64,000 nucleotides of DNA, taken from contig NZ_CP141595.1 in assembly GCF_035590735.1 (NCBI RefSeq), forward strand, positions 801,001 through 865,000, in the 5' to 3' direction. This DNA comes from Rossellomorea aquimaris (lineage in GTDB: Bacteria; Bacillota; Bacilli; Bacillales; Bacillaceae_B). Below are positions 1-9,221 of the stretch, in pieces (the stretch's first letter is position 1; every line of letters begins with the position of its first letter). A model generated the notes under the pieces. The model saw only the letters and a list, made by a program, of their open reading frames with translations, was not told the DNA's origin and searched no databases. The translations under genes were made by a program, and so were the position numbers.

Positions 1-1
1 A

Positions 2-607
2 CGCGAAAAAGAGTTTTGGAAGTTTGGAATTCTATTCGTCACCGACAACAATAGTTTTGATAAACTAAGCATTGATTTTCTGGAGTATCACTTCATACAA
101 GAATTCGCAAAAACACAATACAACCTAGAAAATCGTGATCTTCGGCAAACTGAACCAAATCTGAATGTATTTAATCGATCCTCTTTAAGAGCTTTTGCTA
201 TGCAAATCGAATTTTTATTAGAAGCACTTGGGATATCTTTTCAACCAAATGAAATAGAATCAACTGAAAATGTTGAATACTTTAATGCTCCTCATCCTTA
301 CCAAGCTAGTATCTATTTAAAGGATGGCAAGTTCATCTTACGAAAAGGTTCGGTAATAAAACAACCTATTTCCACTTCAAAATCTTGGAGTGATGGAGGG
401 CGTTTTTATGATGGTTATATGCGACATTTCCAAAATTTTATTGATTCCGAACAAGCCAAAATGATTAGTGATAATTCAGCCCAATTATTAAATGATATTG
501 AATTTACGAGTCCTAGTAAACCAGCAGACTTATGCTCCGGTCAATCTAATAACGGATGGAAGTTTTGGATTGGACTCCAGGAAAAAAGAATGAAGGCAAA
601 TACGTAA
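2..607 (+). CDS. GIY-YIG nuclease family protein with DUF4357 domain, 5' end outside window
   Basis: The frame that holds the ATG at 200 is open to the left edge of the window, so this is the 3' part of a longer gene rather than a 135-residue protein. The visible 201 residues contain a stretch like the C-terminal half of GIY-YIG nuclease-fold proteins (IDFLEYHFIQEFAK and following) and then a DUF4357-like tail (PYQASIYLKDGKFILRKGS, ending SNNGWKFW). The catalytic GIY-YIG part would lie upstream and is not seen. These proteins are frequent in defence and mobile islands; the neighbours here fit that. No terminator of good quality follows. The family call rests on pattern memory only. Confidence 0.6.
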   Translation, partial: REKEFWKFGILFVTDNNSFDKLSIDFLEYHFIQEFAKTQYNLENRDLRQTEPNLNVFNRSSLRAFAMQIEFLLEALGISFQPNEIESTENVEYFNAPHPYQASIYLKDGKFILRKGSVIKQPISTSKSWSDGGRFYDGYMRHFQNFIDSEQAKMISDNSAQLLNDIEFTSPSKPADLCSGQSNNGWKFWIGLQEKRMKANT

Positions 608-708
608 TTTTAGAAAAGGAGGCTTTTTATAAGTCTTCTTTTTTCATGCGCATATATTCACTCTATAAATTACCCAAAATTAGAAAAACGCAAATTTACT
701 ACCACCTA

Positions 709-1747
709 TCAAAAACCATGTTTTTTGACAGAACTCAAAAGAAGAAAGTTTTCTTCTTCTATTATTAATGTTTCACTTTCAAAACTCATACCAAAACTAT
801 GAAACAAAAAGGGGTGTTTATGATAAGTAGAGACTTTTTGTAAGTGTTGCTTTTCCAGGGCGTGCACTTCAAAGGGTCTCTTTTTAGTTGTGTAATGAAC
901 GTTGTAGTTTCCTGTTCTAGAAAGCCATTTGATGCATTGTGCATTCAAAACATCCAGTGAGCTATAGACGCGATTCTTGCTGAAGTTATATTTTATGTAT
1001 TTCACAACGTTTTCTATTTTCCCTTTTGATTCAGGATCCCTTTTTTTTCTGCATAGATAAATACTAAACTTCCTCGTCTGCTGATAAGCTTGAAACTCTT
1101 TTGTTAAAATGAGGTCTCCTGCATTTTCACTCACAGAGATTAAACGGTCTTGGTCATAAACAATTTCCTCAGGCTTCCTCCATAGTAATGAAAAGCTGCT
1201 TCGTGACATTGTATGACATCCCTTGTAGTAAAGGGTCTGTCTAACCACTCCACATATTTGTAACTCGAGTGTGATAAGACAACTGTTATAAACCAGAGCA
1301 TTTGTCGGCCTCTATTAGTTTTCTGCACTGTGATTTCCCAAAAAGCCACTTGGACCTGTTTCCCCATTGGCATTTCTTCAACCACTTGATACTCTCTAAC
1401 ATGTATAACTTTTGGAATCGAATATTTCTCTCGGAGATCAGCTACATAATTTCTTACTGTGCTTTCTCCAACAACGAATCCCTCTAGTGCTCTTTTAACC
1501 AATCATGAACCTGTGCCCCGGTTAAATCATGTTCTTGTAGCCACTCAAGGATCCTGTCTTGGTATTGATCTAATTTCTTCGCTCTATTAGGTAAAGTAAG
1601 CATCCACTCACTAAACTCTTCTGGACTTTTGTTTATATGTTGATAAACGGTGTTCCTACTCAACCCTTCCTTTCTAGCTATAGTTGCTATTGTAAATCCT
1701 TTTTGTTTTAGTTCGTTTATCTTTGAATATGCCATCCACTTTTCCAC
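709..1747 (-). pseudogene. istA: IS21-family transposase IstA, broken by two frameshifts
   Basis: Three overlapping reading frames on the minus strand together read as one IstA. The N-terminal helix-turn-helix part (MAYSKINELKQKGFTIATIA) lies at 1484-1747, a middle part with YVEWLDRPFTTRDVIQCHEA at 1140-1502, and the catalytic C-terminal part (PESKGKIENVVKYIKYNF) at 709-1180. Frameshifts lie near 1490 and 1175. No istB follows and no terminal inverted repeats were recognised, so the element is a dead remnant. It separates the GIY-YIG tail from the NUDIX gene and marks this stretch as a site of past insertions. Confidence 0.85.
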
Positions 1748-1934
1748 TCCGTTTGCCTCCCAAGATGATTCAATATATGTAGTATACCGAAGGTCTAGGG
1801 GAGGAGATATAATGTGTTCATTTTTAATGAGCTGAAAGTGTTAACTTTAGTTTAGCGTTCACAGCACTTTGTAGTAAACTAATTCAGTATGTTATTCTTT
1901 TTATATAACTAACCTTCATTCCAAGGAGGACACA

Positions 1935-2330
1935 ATGAAAAAAGACATAAAAGTAGTAGGAGCAGTAATCTTTAAAAACAACAAAATTCTCTGTGCCCAA
2001 AGAGGAACCGAAAAATCTTTACCCCTTCTCTGGGAATTTCCAGGTGGAAAGATTGAAAAAGGTGAGAAGCCTGAAGAAGCTTTAAAACGAGAAATTCAAG
2101 AAGAAATGCACTGTTCGATTGAAATTGGTGAGAAGATTGAACATACGATTCATGAGTACGATTTTGGGATTGTTCATTTGACTACTTATCATTGCAAGCT
2201 GATTGAAGGAGAACCAGTCTTAACAGAGCACTCAGCCATTAAGTGGTTATCACCTGATGAGTTACATACTCTTGAATGGGCACCAGCAGACATACCTGCC
2301 ATTGAAAAAATAGAAAAAGTATATGCATAA
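1935..2330 (+). CDS. NUDIX hydrolase, MutT-type (deoxy)nucleoside triphosphate pyrophosphohydrolase
   Basis: 131 residues, the usual length for single-domain NUDIX proteins. The NUDIX box is intact: GGKIEKGEKPEEALKREIQE followed by E, with Gly and the REIQEE metal-binding glutamates at about residues 37-60. The start has a strong AAGGAGG at 1923-1929. The family removes oxidised or non-canonical nucleotides, giving NMP and pyrophosphate. A rho-independent terminator follows directly and the large helicase gene begins 80 bp later with its own promoter-like sequence. As I recall, MutT-like genes often sit beside PLD/helicase/DUF3427 genes, so it may be a partner rather than a housekeeping gene. 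Substrate unknown. Confidence 0.88.
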   Translation: MKKDIKVVGAVIFKNNKILCAQRGTEKSLPLLWEFPGGKIEKGEKPEEALKREIQEEMHCSIEIGEKIEHTIHEYDFGIVHLTTYHCKLIEGEPVLTEHSAIKWLSPDELHTLEWAPADIPAIEKIEKVYA

Positions 2331-2334
2331 TTAT

Positions 2335-2366
2335 AAAGCTATCCATTTCTTGGGTAGCTTTTCTTT
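2335..2366 (+). terminator. Rho-independent terminator after the NUDIX gene
   Basis: The arms AAAGCTATCC (2335-2344) and GGGTAGCTTT pair with one G-T wobble around a short loop and run into T-rich sequence. Confidence 0.7.
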
Positions 2367-2385
2367 ATGGATGTGGTTTACAGTC

Positions 2386-2416
2386 TTGGAAATAAAGATT
2401 ACAATTTTACTATAAT
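2386..2416 (+). promoter_or_regulatory. Probable sigma-A promoter of the helicase gene
   Basis: TTGGAA at 2386-2391 and TATAAT at 2411-2416 are 19 bp apart, slightly long. The site lies inside the longest possible reading frame (ATG 2367) but upstream of the ATG at 2442. Transcription from it would begin near 2423, which argues that 2442 is the true start. Confidence 0.45.
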
Positions 2417-2441
2417 ACTGGAAAAGAATGGTGATATTCTA

Positions 2442-5333
2442 ATGGCGAACTTTGTTGAAAACTTAACGGACTCAATCTATAAAGGTTTTATTGATCATGC
2501 ACACGGGAAATCTACACGATACAAACCGCAGTTGTTAATCAATAATGCGAAGTATAACAAAAATATTCTTTCCACCATTCTTGAAGAATTAGGTCATTGT
2601 GAGGATTTCTTTTTCTCGGTGGCTTTTATCACGGAAAGTGGTTTAGCTACGTTAAAGGCACTTCTTTGGGATCTTAAACAAAAGGGGATGGAAGGGAGAA
2701 TTCTCACATCTACATTTCTTCAATTTAATCAGCCCAACGTATTCCGAGAGCTCATGAAAATTTCTAATGTTGAAGTGAAATTAACCAACTTAAAGGGTTT
2801 TCATGCCAAAGGGTACATATTTAAACATAGTACTCATTATTCCTTAATTGTTGGTAGCTCAAATTTAACGGCACAGGCGTTAAAAGCAAATTACGAATGG
2901 AATGTAAAATTGAATTCACATGAAAATGGAGAGATCATTCACCACTTTATTGATCAGTTTGAAGAAGTATGGGGTGAAGCGATCGACCTCACTCCTGAAT
3001 GGATTGAGGAGTATGAGAGAACATATCAGGCGTTAAATCTGCCAAACATCCAGAATGTGATTGAGCATCCGGTACAATATCAGCTTAACTCTCTGAAGGA
3101 TGCAGTAGAGATTGTTCCTAATCAAATGCAGGAAGCTGCCTTACATAGTATTCAAAGTATGAGAGCAGATGGCAAAGACAAGGCATTGGTTATTTCAGCC
3201 ACTGGTACAGGTAAAACCTATTTATCTGCCTTTGATGTAAGACGATTTGCACCAAAGAAAATGCTATTTATCGTTCATAGGGAACAAATTTTACAAAAGG
3301 CAAAATCGGATTTTCAAAAGGTATTGGGGGGCATCGATCGAGACTTTGGAATCTTGTCAGGAAATTCTATGCAAACTGAAGCAAGATATCTTTTTGCGAC
3401 GATCCAAACATTGTCTAAAGATCTTGTGCTGAACCAATTTGATCCTTCTGAATTCGATTATGTGTTAGTGGATGAAGTACATAAAGCCGGCGCTGATTCC
3501 TATGTGAAAGTGATGGAATACTTCAGACCTAAATTCTTAATGGGAATGACAGCTACTCCAGAAAGAACAGACGACTTCAACATCTATTCATTATTTGATT
3601 ACAATATCGCTTATGAAATTCGGTTGCAGGAAGCGCTTGAAGAAGATATGCTGTGCCCATTTCATTATTTTGGCGTAACTGATTATGAATTTAATGGTGA
3701 GTTATTAGATGAAACAGCTGCTTTAGCTAAACTTGTTACGGATGAGAGAGTTGAACATATCTTAGAGAAGATCGAGTACTACGGTCATTCGGGGGATAAG
3801 GTAAGAGGATTAATGTTCTGTAGCCGAAAAGAGGAAGCCCTGGAGCTTTCGAGAGTCCTTAATGAGAGAGGACTAAAGACAGTAGCATTATTAGGGAATC
3901 ATTCTCAAGAGGAAAGAATAAGTAGGGTTAATGAATTAGAAAATGGCCAATTAGATTATATCATTACGGTGGATATCTTTAATGAAGGTGTCGACATCCC
4001 AAGTATCAATCAAGTCGTCATGCTAAGACAAACGCAATCAAGTATTATCTTTATTCAACAGTTAGGCCGTGGCCTAAGAAAGCATGACAGCAAAGGGTAT
4101 GTAACGGTAATCGACTTTATTGGAAACTATAAAAATAACTATCTGATCCCAGTCGCTTTATCCGGTGATCGGTCTCAAAACAAAGATAATATTCGCCGTC
4201 ATACAAAAGATACGTGCTATATCAAAGGTGTTTCTACAATTAACTTTGAAGAGATTGCTAAAAAGCAAATCTTTAAGTCAATAAATGATACAAAACTAAC
4301 ATCCTTTAAGATTTTAAGAGACGCTTATGTAGAACTGAAAAATAAAATTGGCCGAGTTCCATATCTGTATGATTTTGTTACCTATAATTCGATTGATCCA
4401 TATGTAATCGTGAGTGAAATGAAATCGAATTACCATACGTTCTTGGAAAGAGTTAATGAAGAAGTACCTACTTTGTCTAAGTATGAAAATTCGGTGTTAA
4501 CGATGTTCTCTCAAGAAGTATTAAATGGGAAAAGAAAGCATGAGATTGTTTTGTTAAAGTTGTTACTGGAAAGACGAGAAGTGCCGAGAGATGAGTATGT
4601 TGAGGAATTATCTTTAGCCGGATGTAAAACGGATGAAGAGACTTTAACAGCCGTAGAGCGAGTTATGAATCTGTCATTCTTTACTCAAGCAGCGGTAAAG
4701 AAGTATGGTGAAGAGCCAATTGTGGTAAGAGAGGGAGAACATTATCGATTTAACTATCGAATCGTTGAGAGTATTTCCCGCAATGAATACTTTAAGTCAT
4801 TGGTGTATGACTTTATAAAAACGGCAGAAGAAAAGAGCCGTACTTACGACTGTTCAAATCAACTCACCTTGTACCAAAAATACTCCCGTAAAGATGCATG
4901 TAAGTTATTAAACTGGCTAAACGATGAGAGCTCCACTATGTACGGGTATAAGCCTAAACATGGAACATGTCCGATTTTTGTTACTTATCATAAGAATGAG
5001 GATGTTGAATCCAGTGTTAATTACGGCGATGAATTTATCAATCAAGAAGTGTTTAGATGGTACACGAGGAGTAACCGTACGTTGGATTCACAAGAGGTAA
5101 AAAAGATTATTAATGCTGTTAACCTAGGATTAGATATACACCTCTTTGTCAAAAAGGATGATGATGAGGGAACGGATTTTTATTATATTGGAAAGGCTGA
5201 ACCTGAAGAGAATAGTGAGGAACAGACGACCATGTTGGATAAGAACGGTAAGGAGTTGCCGGTTGTGCGGATGAATATGTTGTTGGAGAATGAGGTTGTG
5301 AGCTCTTTGTATAATTATTTGATTGAGGAATAA
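2442..5333 (+). CDS. PLD-type nuclease / SF2 helicase fusion with DUF3427 C-terminus
   Basis: 963 residues from ATG 2442; an upstream in-frame ATG at 2367 is less likely because a promoter lies between them. The N-terminus has one phospholipase-D-type HKD nuclease motif: H121-x-K in FHAKGYIF, then GSSNLT from residue 138. A complete superfamily 2 helicase follows: Walker A ATGTGKT at 253-259, Walker B DEVH at 344-347, TATPERTD near 370, and motif VI QQLGRGLRKH near 540. The last roughly 350 residues match what I know as DUF3427. Such proteins are DNA-acting nuclease-helicases linked to defence islands. A kinase gene follows after 31 bp, so the two are probably co-transcribed. Confidence 0.88.
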   Translation: MANFVENLTDSIYKGFIDHAHGKSTRYKPQLLINNAKYNKNILSTILEELGHCEDFFFSVAFITESGLATLKALLWDLKQKGMEGRILTSTFLQFNQPNVFRELMKISNVEVKLTNLKGFHAKGYIFKHSTHYSLIVGSSNLTAQALKANYEWNVKLNSHENGEIIHHFIDQFEEVWGEAIDLTPEWIEEYERTYQALNLPNIQNVIEHPVQYQLNSLKDAVEIVPNQMQEAALHSIQSMRADGKDKALVISATGTGKTYLSAFDVRRFAPKKMLFIVHREQILQKAKSDFQKVLGGIDRDFGILSGNSMQTEARYLFATIQTLSKDLVLNQFDPSEFDYVLVDEVHKAGADSYVKVMEYFRPKFLMGMTATPERTDDFNIYSLFDYNIAYEIRLQEALEEDMLCPFHYFGVTDYEFNGELLDETAALAKLVTDERVEHILEKIEYYGHSGDKVRGLMFCSRKEEALELSRVLNERGLKTVALLGNHSQEERISRVNELENGQLDYIITVDIFNEGVDIPSINQVVMLRQTQSSIIFIQQLGRGLRKHDSKGYVTVIDFIGNYKNNYLIPVALSGDRSQNKDNIRRHTKDTCYIKGVSTINFEEIAKKQIFKSINDTKLTSFKILRDAYVELKNKIGRVPYLYDFVTYNSIDPYVIVSEMKSNYHTFLERVNEEVPTLSKYENSVLTMFSQEVLNGKRKHEIVLLKLLLERREVPRDEYVEELSLAGCKTDEETLTAVERVMNLSFFTQAAVKKYGEEPIVVREGEHYRFNYRIVESISRNEYFKSLVYDFIKTAEEKSRTYDCSNQLTLYQKYSRKDACKLLNWLNDESSTMYGYKPKHGTCPIFVTYHKNEDVESSVNYGDEFINQEVFRWYTRSNRTLDSQEVKKIINAVNLGLDIHLFVKKDDDEGTDFYYIGKAEPEENSEEQTTMLDKNGKELPVVRMNMLLENEVVSSLYNYLIEE

Positions 5334-5364
5334 TATGATCGGTTGACTTGTTAGGAGGATTACT

Positions 5365-6729
5365 GTGAGTAGTATTAGAATTGAACCGAATTTATATAAA
5401 ATAATAGAACCTATAGGTGAAGGGGGATTTGGAAAAGTTTTTGTAGCTAAAGAAATATTAAATGGTGAAGAGCTAGTGGCATTAAAAGTTCTTAAACCTG
5501 AAGAAATGGGTGAAGATCCTCTCAAAAGATTTGAAAGAGAGATAAGGATACACACTCAACTAAAGCATAAAAATATTATTCCAATAATTAATTTTGAATT
5601 GAATGACTCACTGGATCCTGAAAATGAAAGAGGCCTTGCATATTATACTATGCCTCTTGCGAGGAAAAACTTTAGAGAGCTACTAAAAGAGTACAGAGAG
5701 GATCACTTAGGAAACGTAGAGGACTTAATTGCTATATTCTATTTCAATCAAATTTTAGATGGTATTGAATATGCCCATGAAAAGGAAATAATCCACAGAG
5801 ATTTGAAGCCTGAGAACATCCTGATATATGGAGAAGAAGGCGAAGAAATACTTAAAATCTCAGATTTTGGATTAGGGAAATTTTTAAATAGTCATACTCA
5901 ATTAACTCATACTCGGGACGCTTTAGGATCGGATGTATATGCTGCACCGGAGCAATACCAAGATTCTAAGCAGGTGGACAATAGGGCAGATATTTTTTCC
6001 TTAGGTAAAATACTTTACGAAATTATTACACATGACTTACCTGTTACAATAAACTATGACAAATTAAGTGAGTCGAGGTTGAAGTTTATCATAAGGAAAG
6101 CAACTCAAAGTGATGAAGAAAAAAGATTTCGGTCTATACAAGAAATGAGAGATAAAATTAATTTTCTTATGGGAAATAACAGTGCGCTTAAAACAACCAC
6201 TAATCAATTCTCTACTTTGTATGAAAAGTACACTGTGGATTTTGAACACTCTTTCTTAAAAGAAATAGCTGACTTATTAAATAATAATTCTAGAGATTAT
6301 ATTTTATATACACAAAGCTTTATGAATATGGAAGATACTGATCTAGCAGTTATGTCAGCATTTTATGAAGAGGAATTTTACGAAGTTATTGAAAACTACT
6401 TATATCTTATTAATGGCGGTCATGAGTTTTCCCTTACTGATAAGACTACAGATTTCACGCTGTTTGATATTCTCCCCCATACAATTGAAAATCTAGATTT
6501 ATTCGAAAATATTATTGAAACAATTTTGAAGCTTGGTTTTAATCATAATAGATATTATATAGCTAGAGTGCTTGGGAGGACTATTATTGAAGTAACTGAC
6601 GAAACAAAAGTAATGATTATTGGAGATATATTAACTAATAACCCTCAAGCAAGCAAATGGTCAAAATCTTATTTCCCTTCAGAAGAGGAATTTTGTGAGT
6701 ATTTAAAATCTATTTTAAGCGAACTTTAA
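5365..6729 (+). CDS. Eukaryotic-type serine/threonine protein kinase, soluble
   Basis: Starts at GTG 5365 behind AGGAGG at 5353. The kinase domain occupies about residues 10-270: glycine loop GEGGFGKV from G18, ATP lysine K41 in VALKVL, catalytic HRDLKPEN at 144-151, DFG at 167-169 and an APEQY segment. All catalytic residues are present, so it should be active. The remaining 180 residues are a helical region of unknown type, with no transmembrane or PASTA segments; it is therefore not a PrkC-type cell-wall sensor. Its placement 31 bp behind a nuclease-helicase and ahead of McrBC suggests a role in signalling or in control of the neighbouring nuclease. This is inference. Confidence 0.9.
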   Translation: MSSIRIEPNLYKIIEPIGEGGFGKVFVAKEILNGEELVALKVLKPEEMGEDPLKRFEREIRIHTQLKHKNIIPIINFELNDSLDPENERGLAYYTMPLARKNFRELLKEYREDHLGNVEDLIAIFYFNQILDGIEYAHEKEIIHRDLKPENILIYGEEGEEILKISDFGLGKFLNSHTQLTHTRDALGSDVYAAPEQYQDSKQVDNRADIFSLGKILYEIITHDLPVTINYDKLSESRLKFIIRKATQSDEEKRFRSIQEMRDKINFLMGNNSALKTTTNQFSTLYEKYTVDFEHSFLKEIADLLNNNSRDYILYTQSFMNMEDTDLAVMSAFYEEEFYEVIENYLYLINGGHEFSLTDKTTDFTLFDILPHTIENLDLFENIIETILKLGFNHNRYYIARVLGRTIIEVTDETKVMIIGDILTNNPQASKWSKSYFPSEEEFCEYLKSILSEL

Positions 6730-6768
6730 TGATCTTGCTCTTTCAATTAAAGAAGAATATATGATTTG

Positions 6769-6802
6769 GAACCCTTTAACAAATTTGATAGGGTTCTTTT
6801 TT
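6769..6802 (+). terminator. Terminator after the kinase gene
   Basis: GAACCCT and AGGGTTC arms around a 14-base AT-rich loop, followed by six T. It closes the helicase-kinase transcription unit. Confidence 0.7.
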
Positions 6803-7073
6803 ATACAAAAATCAAACTAGGTTTTATTCAAGCCATCTACTGGTAATAGTAGGTTTATGAACCTACTAGCTTAACAAAAAACAAAGGGGTGCCTTCCATG
6901 ACCAACCAAGAACCAATCGTCAATTTTTGAGAGATTCATACATAAATATTTCCATCAATGGTATAGAGCCTATAATCTTAGATTTTGATTAAATATTCCA
7001 CCTGTGTTTTTTGAATATCGACTATAAGAAAGGCAATAAAAGTGTTTAAAATAAGTTAATGAATGCAGTAAAG
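6803..7073. other. AT-rich intergenic region without a supported gene
   Basis: Contains a ten-codon ORF at 6898 (MTNQEPIVNF then stop) and a second short open stretch in another frame. These could be scraps of an old gene, but nothing was recognised. Otherwise only sequence leading to the mcrB promoter. Confidence 0.4.
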
Positions 7074-7082
7074 TGTTATAAT
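7074..7082 (+). promoter_or_regulatory. Extended -10 promoter element upstream of mcrB
   Basis: TGTTATAAT (TGn plus a perfect TATAAT) lies 33 bp before the mcrB start. No good -35 box at 16-18 bp is visible, which is typical of extended -10 promoters. Confidence 0.5.
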
Positions 7083-7115
7083 TTAAGGTAATAAATTCCT
7101 TTTTAGAGGTGTGCT

Positions 7116-9221
7116 ATGAATAACGTTGTGAATAATCAAAAAGAAAAATATAAAAATTGGGTTACGGAAAATTTAGGTGAAAAGACAGGTATGTGGTACA
7201 CGCCGTATCTTGAAAAACTTGGATACCTGTTAGAAAAGTTTGGATTAGCTAGAGGCTATAAGGAGAATTTCTTTAATTATCAATCATATTTGGAATATAA
7301 AAAAATCTATAAACAAATAACGGAGCAAAGTGATGAAGATATCGAGAGGTTAGTAAATGGAAAAAGTACACCTCGATATCCAAAAGAGTTCGGTAAGACA
7401 AGAATTCAATTCAGAAAAAAATATGCGGAAGATGAATATAATCGCGGCGTAAGAAGTAAGCCTGATAATATAGGTGGAATACCTGATTGGGGCGTTTTAA
7501 TGCGATCATATTTAATATTTTTATATTATGATGAAAATTCTACTTTAACTTATCCTAAAAAAGAGAAGAAAATTGCGAATCAAGAAGATGAAATTGATAA
7601 CAGTATTAATTATTGGGTGATTTCACCAGGGGAATATTCGAGATTATGGGATCAGTTCCACACAGAAAATATAATTGCACTTGGTTGGGACAACTTAGGG
7701 GAATTAACAAACTATGATTCAAAGGAAGCGGTTGAACGAAAAATAGCTGAGCAAAGAGCGGATGGGGTGCGTCCTGTCAATGATACAAAGGCTGTGTGGG
7801 ATTTTTATTGTGAAATTCAAACAGGTGACGTTGTATATGTGAAAGAGGGAATCAAGAAGGTTCTCGCACGCGGAGTTGTTACAGGAGATTACTACTTCGA
7901 TGATGAAGCATCAGAGTATAAACATAGAAGAAAAGTAGATTGGGTTCAAGTTGGAAAGTGGGAACTTCATCAGTCTTTTCCTCAAAAAACGTTAACATGT
8001 CTAAATCCCTATCCAAATTTCATTAAAGAAATTGATCAAGTAATGAATGAAGATTTTTTTGATCCCAAAATTGCTGAAGTAAATGATTTTCGAACTTGGT
8101 TATCCAATCAAGTTACTGATACAGGAGTTAGCTTGAATGATAAAACAGTTACGCAAAAAGTAAGTGCATTAAAGGATATAGAGCACCATTTTGATGCTTC
8201 AATTTTTGGTGAAACAGATATTGAGGAACTAAAACGGTTGAAAGATGTCGTTGTTTCAGATGAATCCTACAAAAAATATAAAGGCGTTTCGGGAAGTTCA
8301 ATTGATTACTACATTCGTTTTATTGAATCTAAGCCTACTGTACAAGAAAATGAAGCCTTTACAATGGATGATTTTCTTTCGGAAGTTTTTATAGAAAAGA
8401 AGGAACTTGTACGTCTAATTTCTCTACTTGAAAATAAAAAGAATCTTATTTTGAAAGGTGCACCAGGAGTAGGTAAAACATTTATTGCCAAACGTTTGGC
8501 GCATGTAATGATGGAAGAAAAAGATGAAACACGTATTCAAATGGTTCAGTTCCATCAAAGCTATAGTTATGAGGATTTCATTGAGGGGTTCCGTCCAAAA
8601 GCTGAAGGAGATGGGTTTGAATTAAAACAAGGACCGTTCGTGAAGTTTGCTAGAAAAGCAGCACGAGATCCAGAACGAGACTACTTCTTTATTGTTGATG
8701 AAATTAATCGTGGGAATATGAGTAAAATATTTGGGGAATTAATGATGCTTATCGAAGCGGATAAGAGAGGCGAGCAAATCAATCTCCTTTATTCTAATGA
8801 TAAGTTTTCTGTGCCATCGAATTTATACATCATTGGAATGATGAATACTGCAGATAGAAGCTTAGCTTTATTAGACTACGCACTTAGACGAAGATTTTCA
8901 TTTTTTGAAATCAAACCGGCGTTCCAAAATGAGACATTTAAGTCGTATGTAAACGGATTAAATAGTCCAGAAGCATTAAACCGTATCATTGATGAAATTA
9001 AAAGCTTAAATAATCAAATTGTTGAAGAGATAGGAACCGGCTTTCAAATAGGGCATAGTTACTTTGTAGGTGATGCTTATAATGTGAATACTGCGAATCG
9101 AGTAGAGGAAGTAATCGAATATGAAATCATTCCACAGCTATTCGAGTATTGGTTTGATAATGAACAGAAGGCAAACGATTGGGCTGAACGACTAAGAGGC
9201 TGTTACGATGGAGCGAAATGA
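7116..9221 (+). CDS. mcrB: McrB-type AAA+ GTPase subunit of a modification-dependent restriction system
   Basis: 701 residues. The C-terminal half is a canonical McrB motor: Walker A GAPGVGKT at 448-455, Walker B IVDEINRGN from 526, the McrB-specific MNTADRS at 576-582 and arginine-rich DYALRRRFSF soon after. The N-terminal half differs from E. coli McrB: residues about 165-290 (NYWVISPGEYSRLWDQF and following) resemble an EVE/PUA-like domain that reads modified bases. In this family McrB binds DNA with modified cytosines and translocates, while McrC cuts. The start has AGAGGTG at 7105. The gene overlaps mcrC by 14 bp, indicating translational coupling. Confidence 0.9.
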   Translation: MNNVVNNQKEKYKNWVTENLGEKTGMWYTPYLEKLGYLLEKFGLARGYKENFFNYQSYLEYKKIYKQITEQSDEDIERLVNGKSTPRYPKEFGKTRIQFRKKYAEDEYNRGVRSKPDNIGGIPDWGVLMRSYLIFLYYDENSTLTYPKKEKKIANQEDEIDNSINYWVISPGEYSRLWDQFHTENIIALGWDNLGELTNYDSKEAVERKIAEQRADGVRPVNDTKAVWDFYCEIQTGDVVYVKEGIKKVLARGVVTGDYYFDDEASEYKHRRKVDWVQVGKWELHQSFPQKTLTCLNPYPNFIKEIDQVMNEDFFDPKIAEVNDFRTWLSNQVTDTGVSLNDKTVTQKVSALKDIEHHFDASIFGETDIEELKRLKDVVVSDESYKKYKGVSGSSIDYYIRFIESKPTVQENEAFTMDDFLSEVFIEKKELVRLISLLENKKNLILKGAPGVGKTFIAKRLAHVMMEEKDETRIQMVQFHQSYSYEDFIEGFRPKAEGDGFELKQGPFVKFARKAARDPERDYFFIVDEINRGNMSKIFGELMMLIEADKRGEQINLLYSNDKFSVPSNLYIIGMMNTADRSLALLDYALRRRFSFFEIKPAFQNETFKSYVNGLNSPEALNRIIDEIKSLNNQIVEEIGTGFQIGHSYFVGDAYNVNTANRVEEVIEYEIIPQLFEYWFDNEQKANDWAERLRGCYDGAK

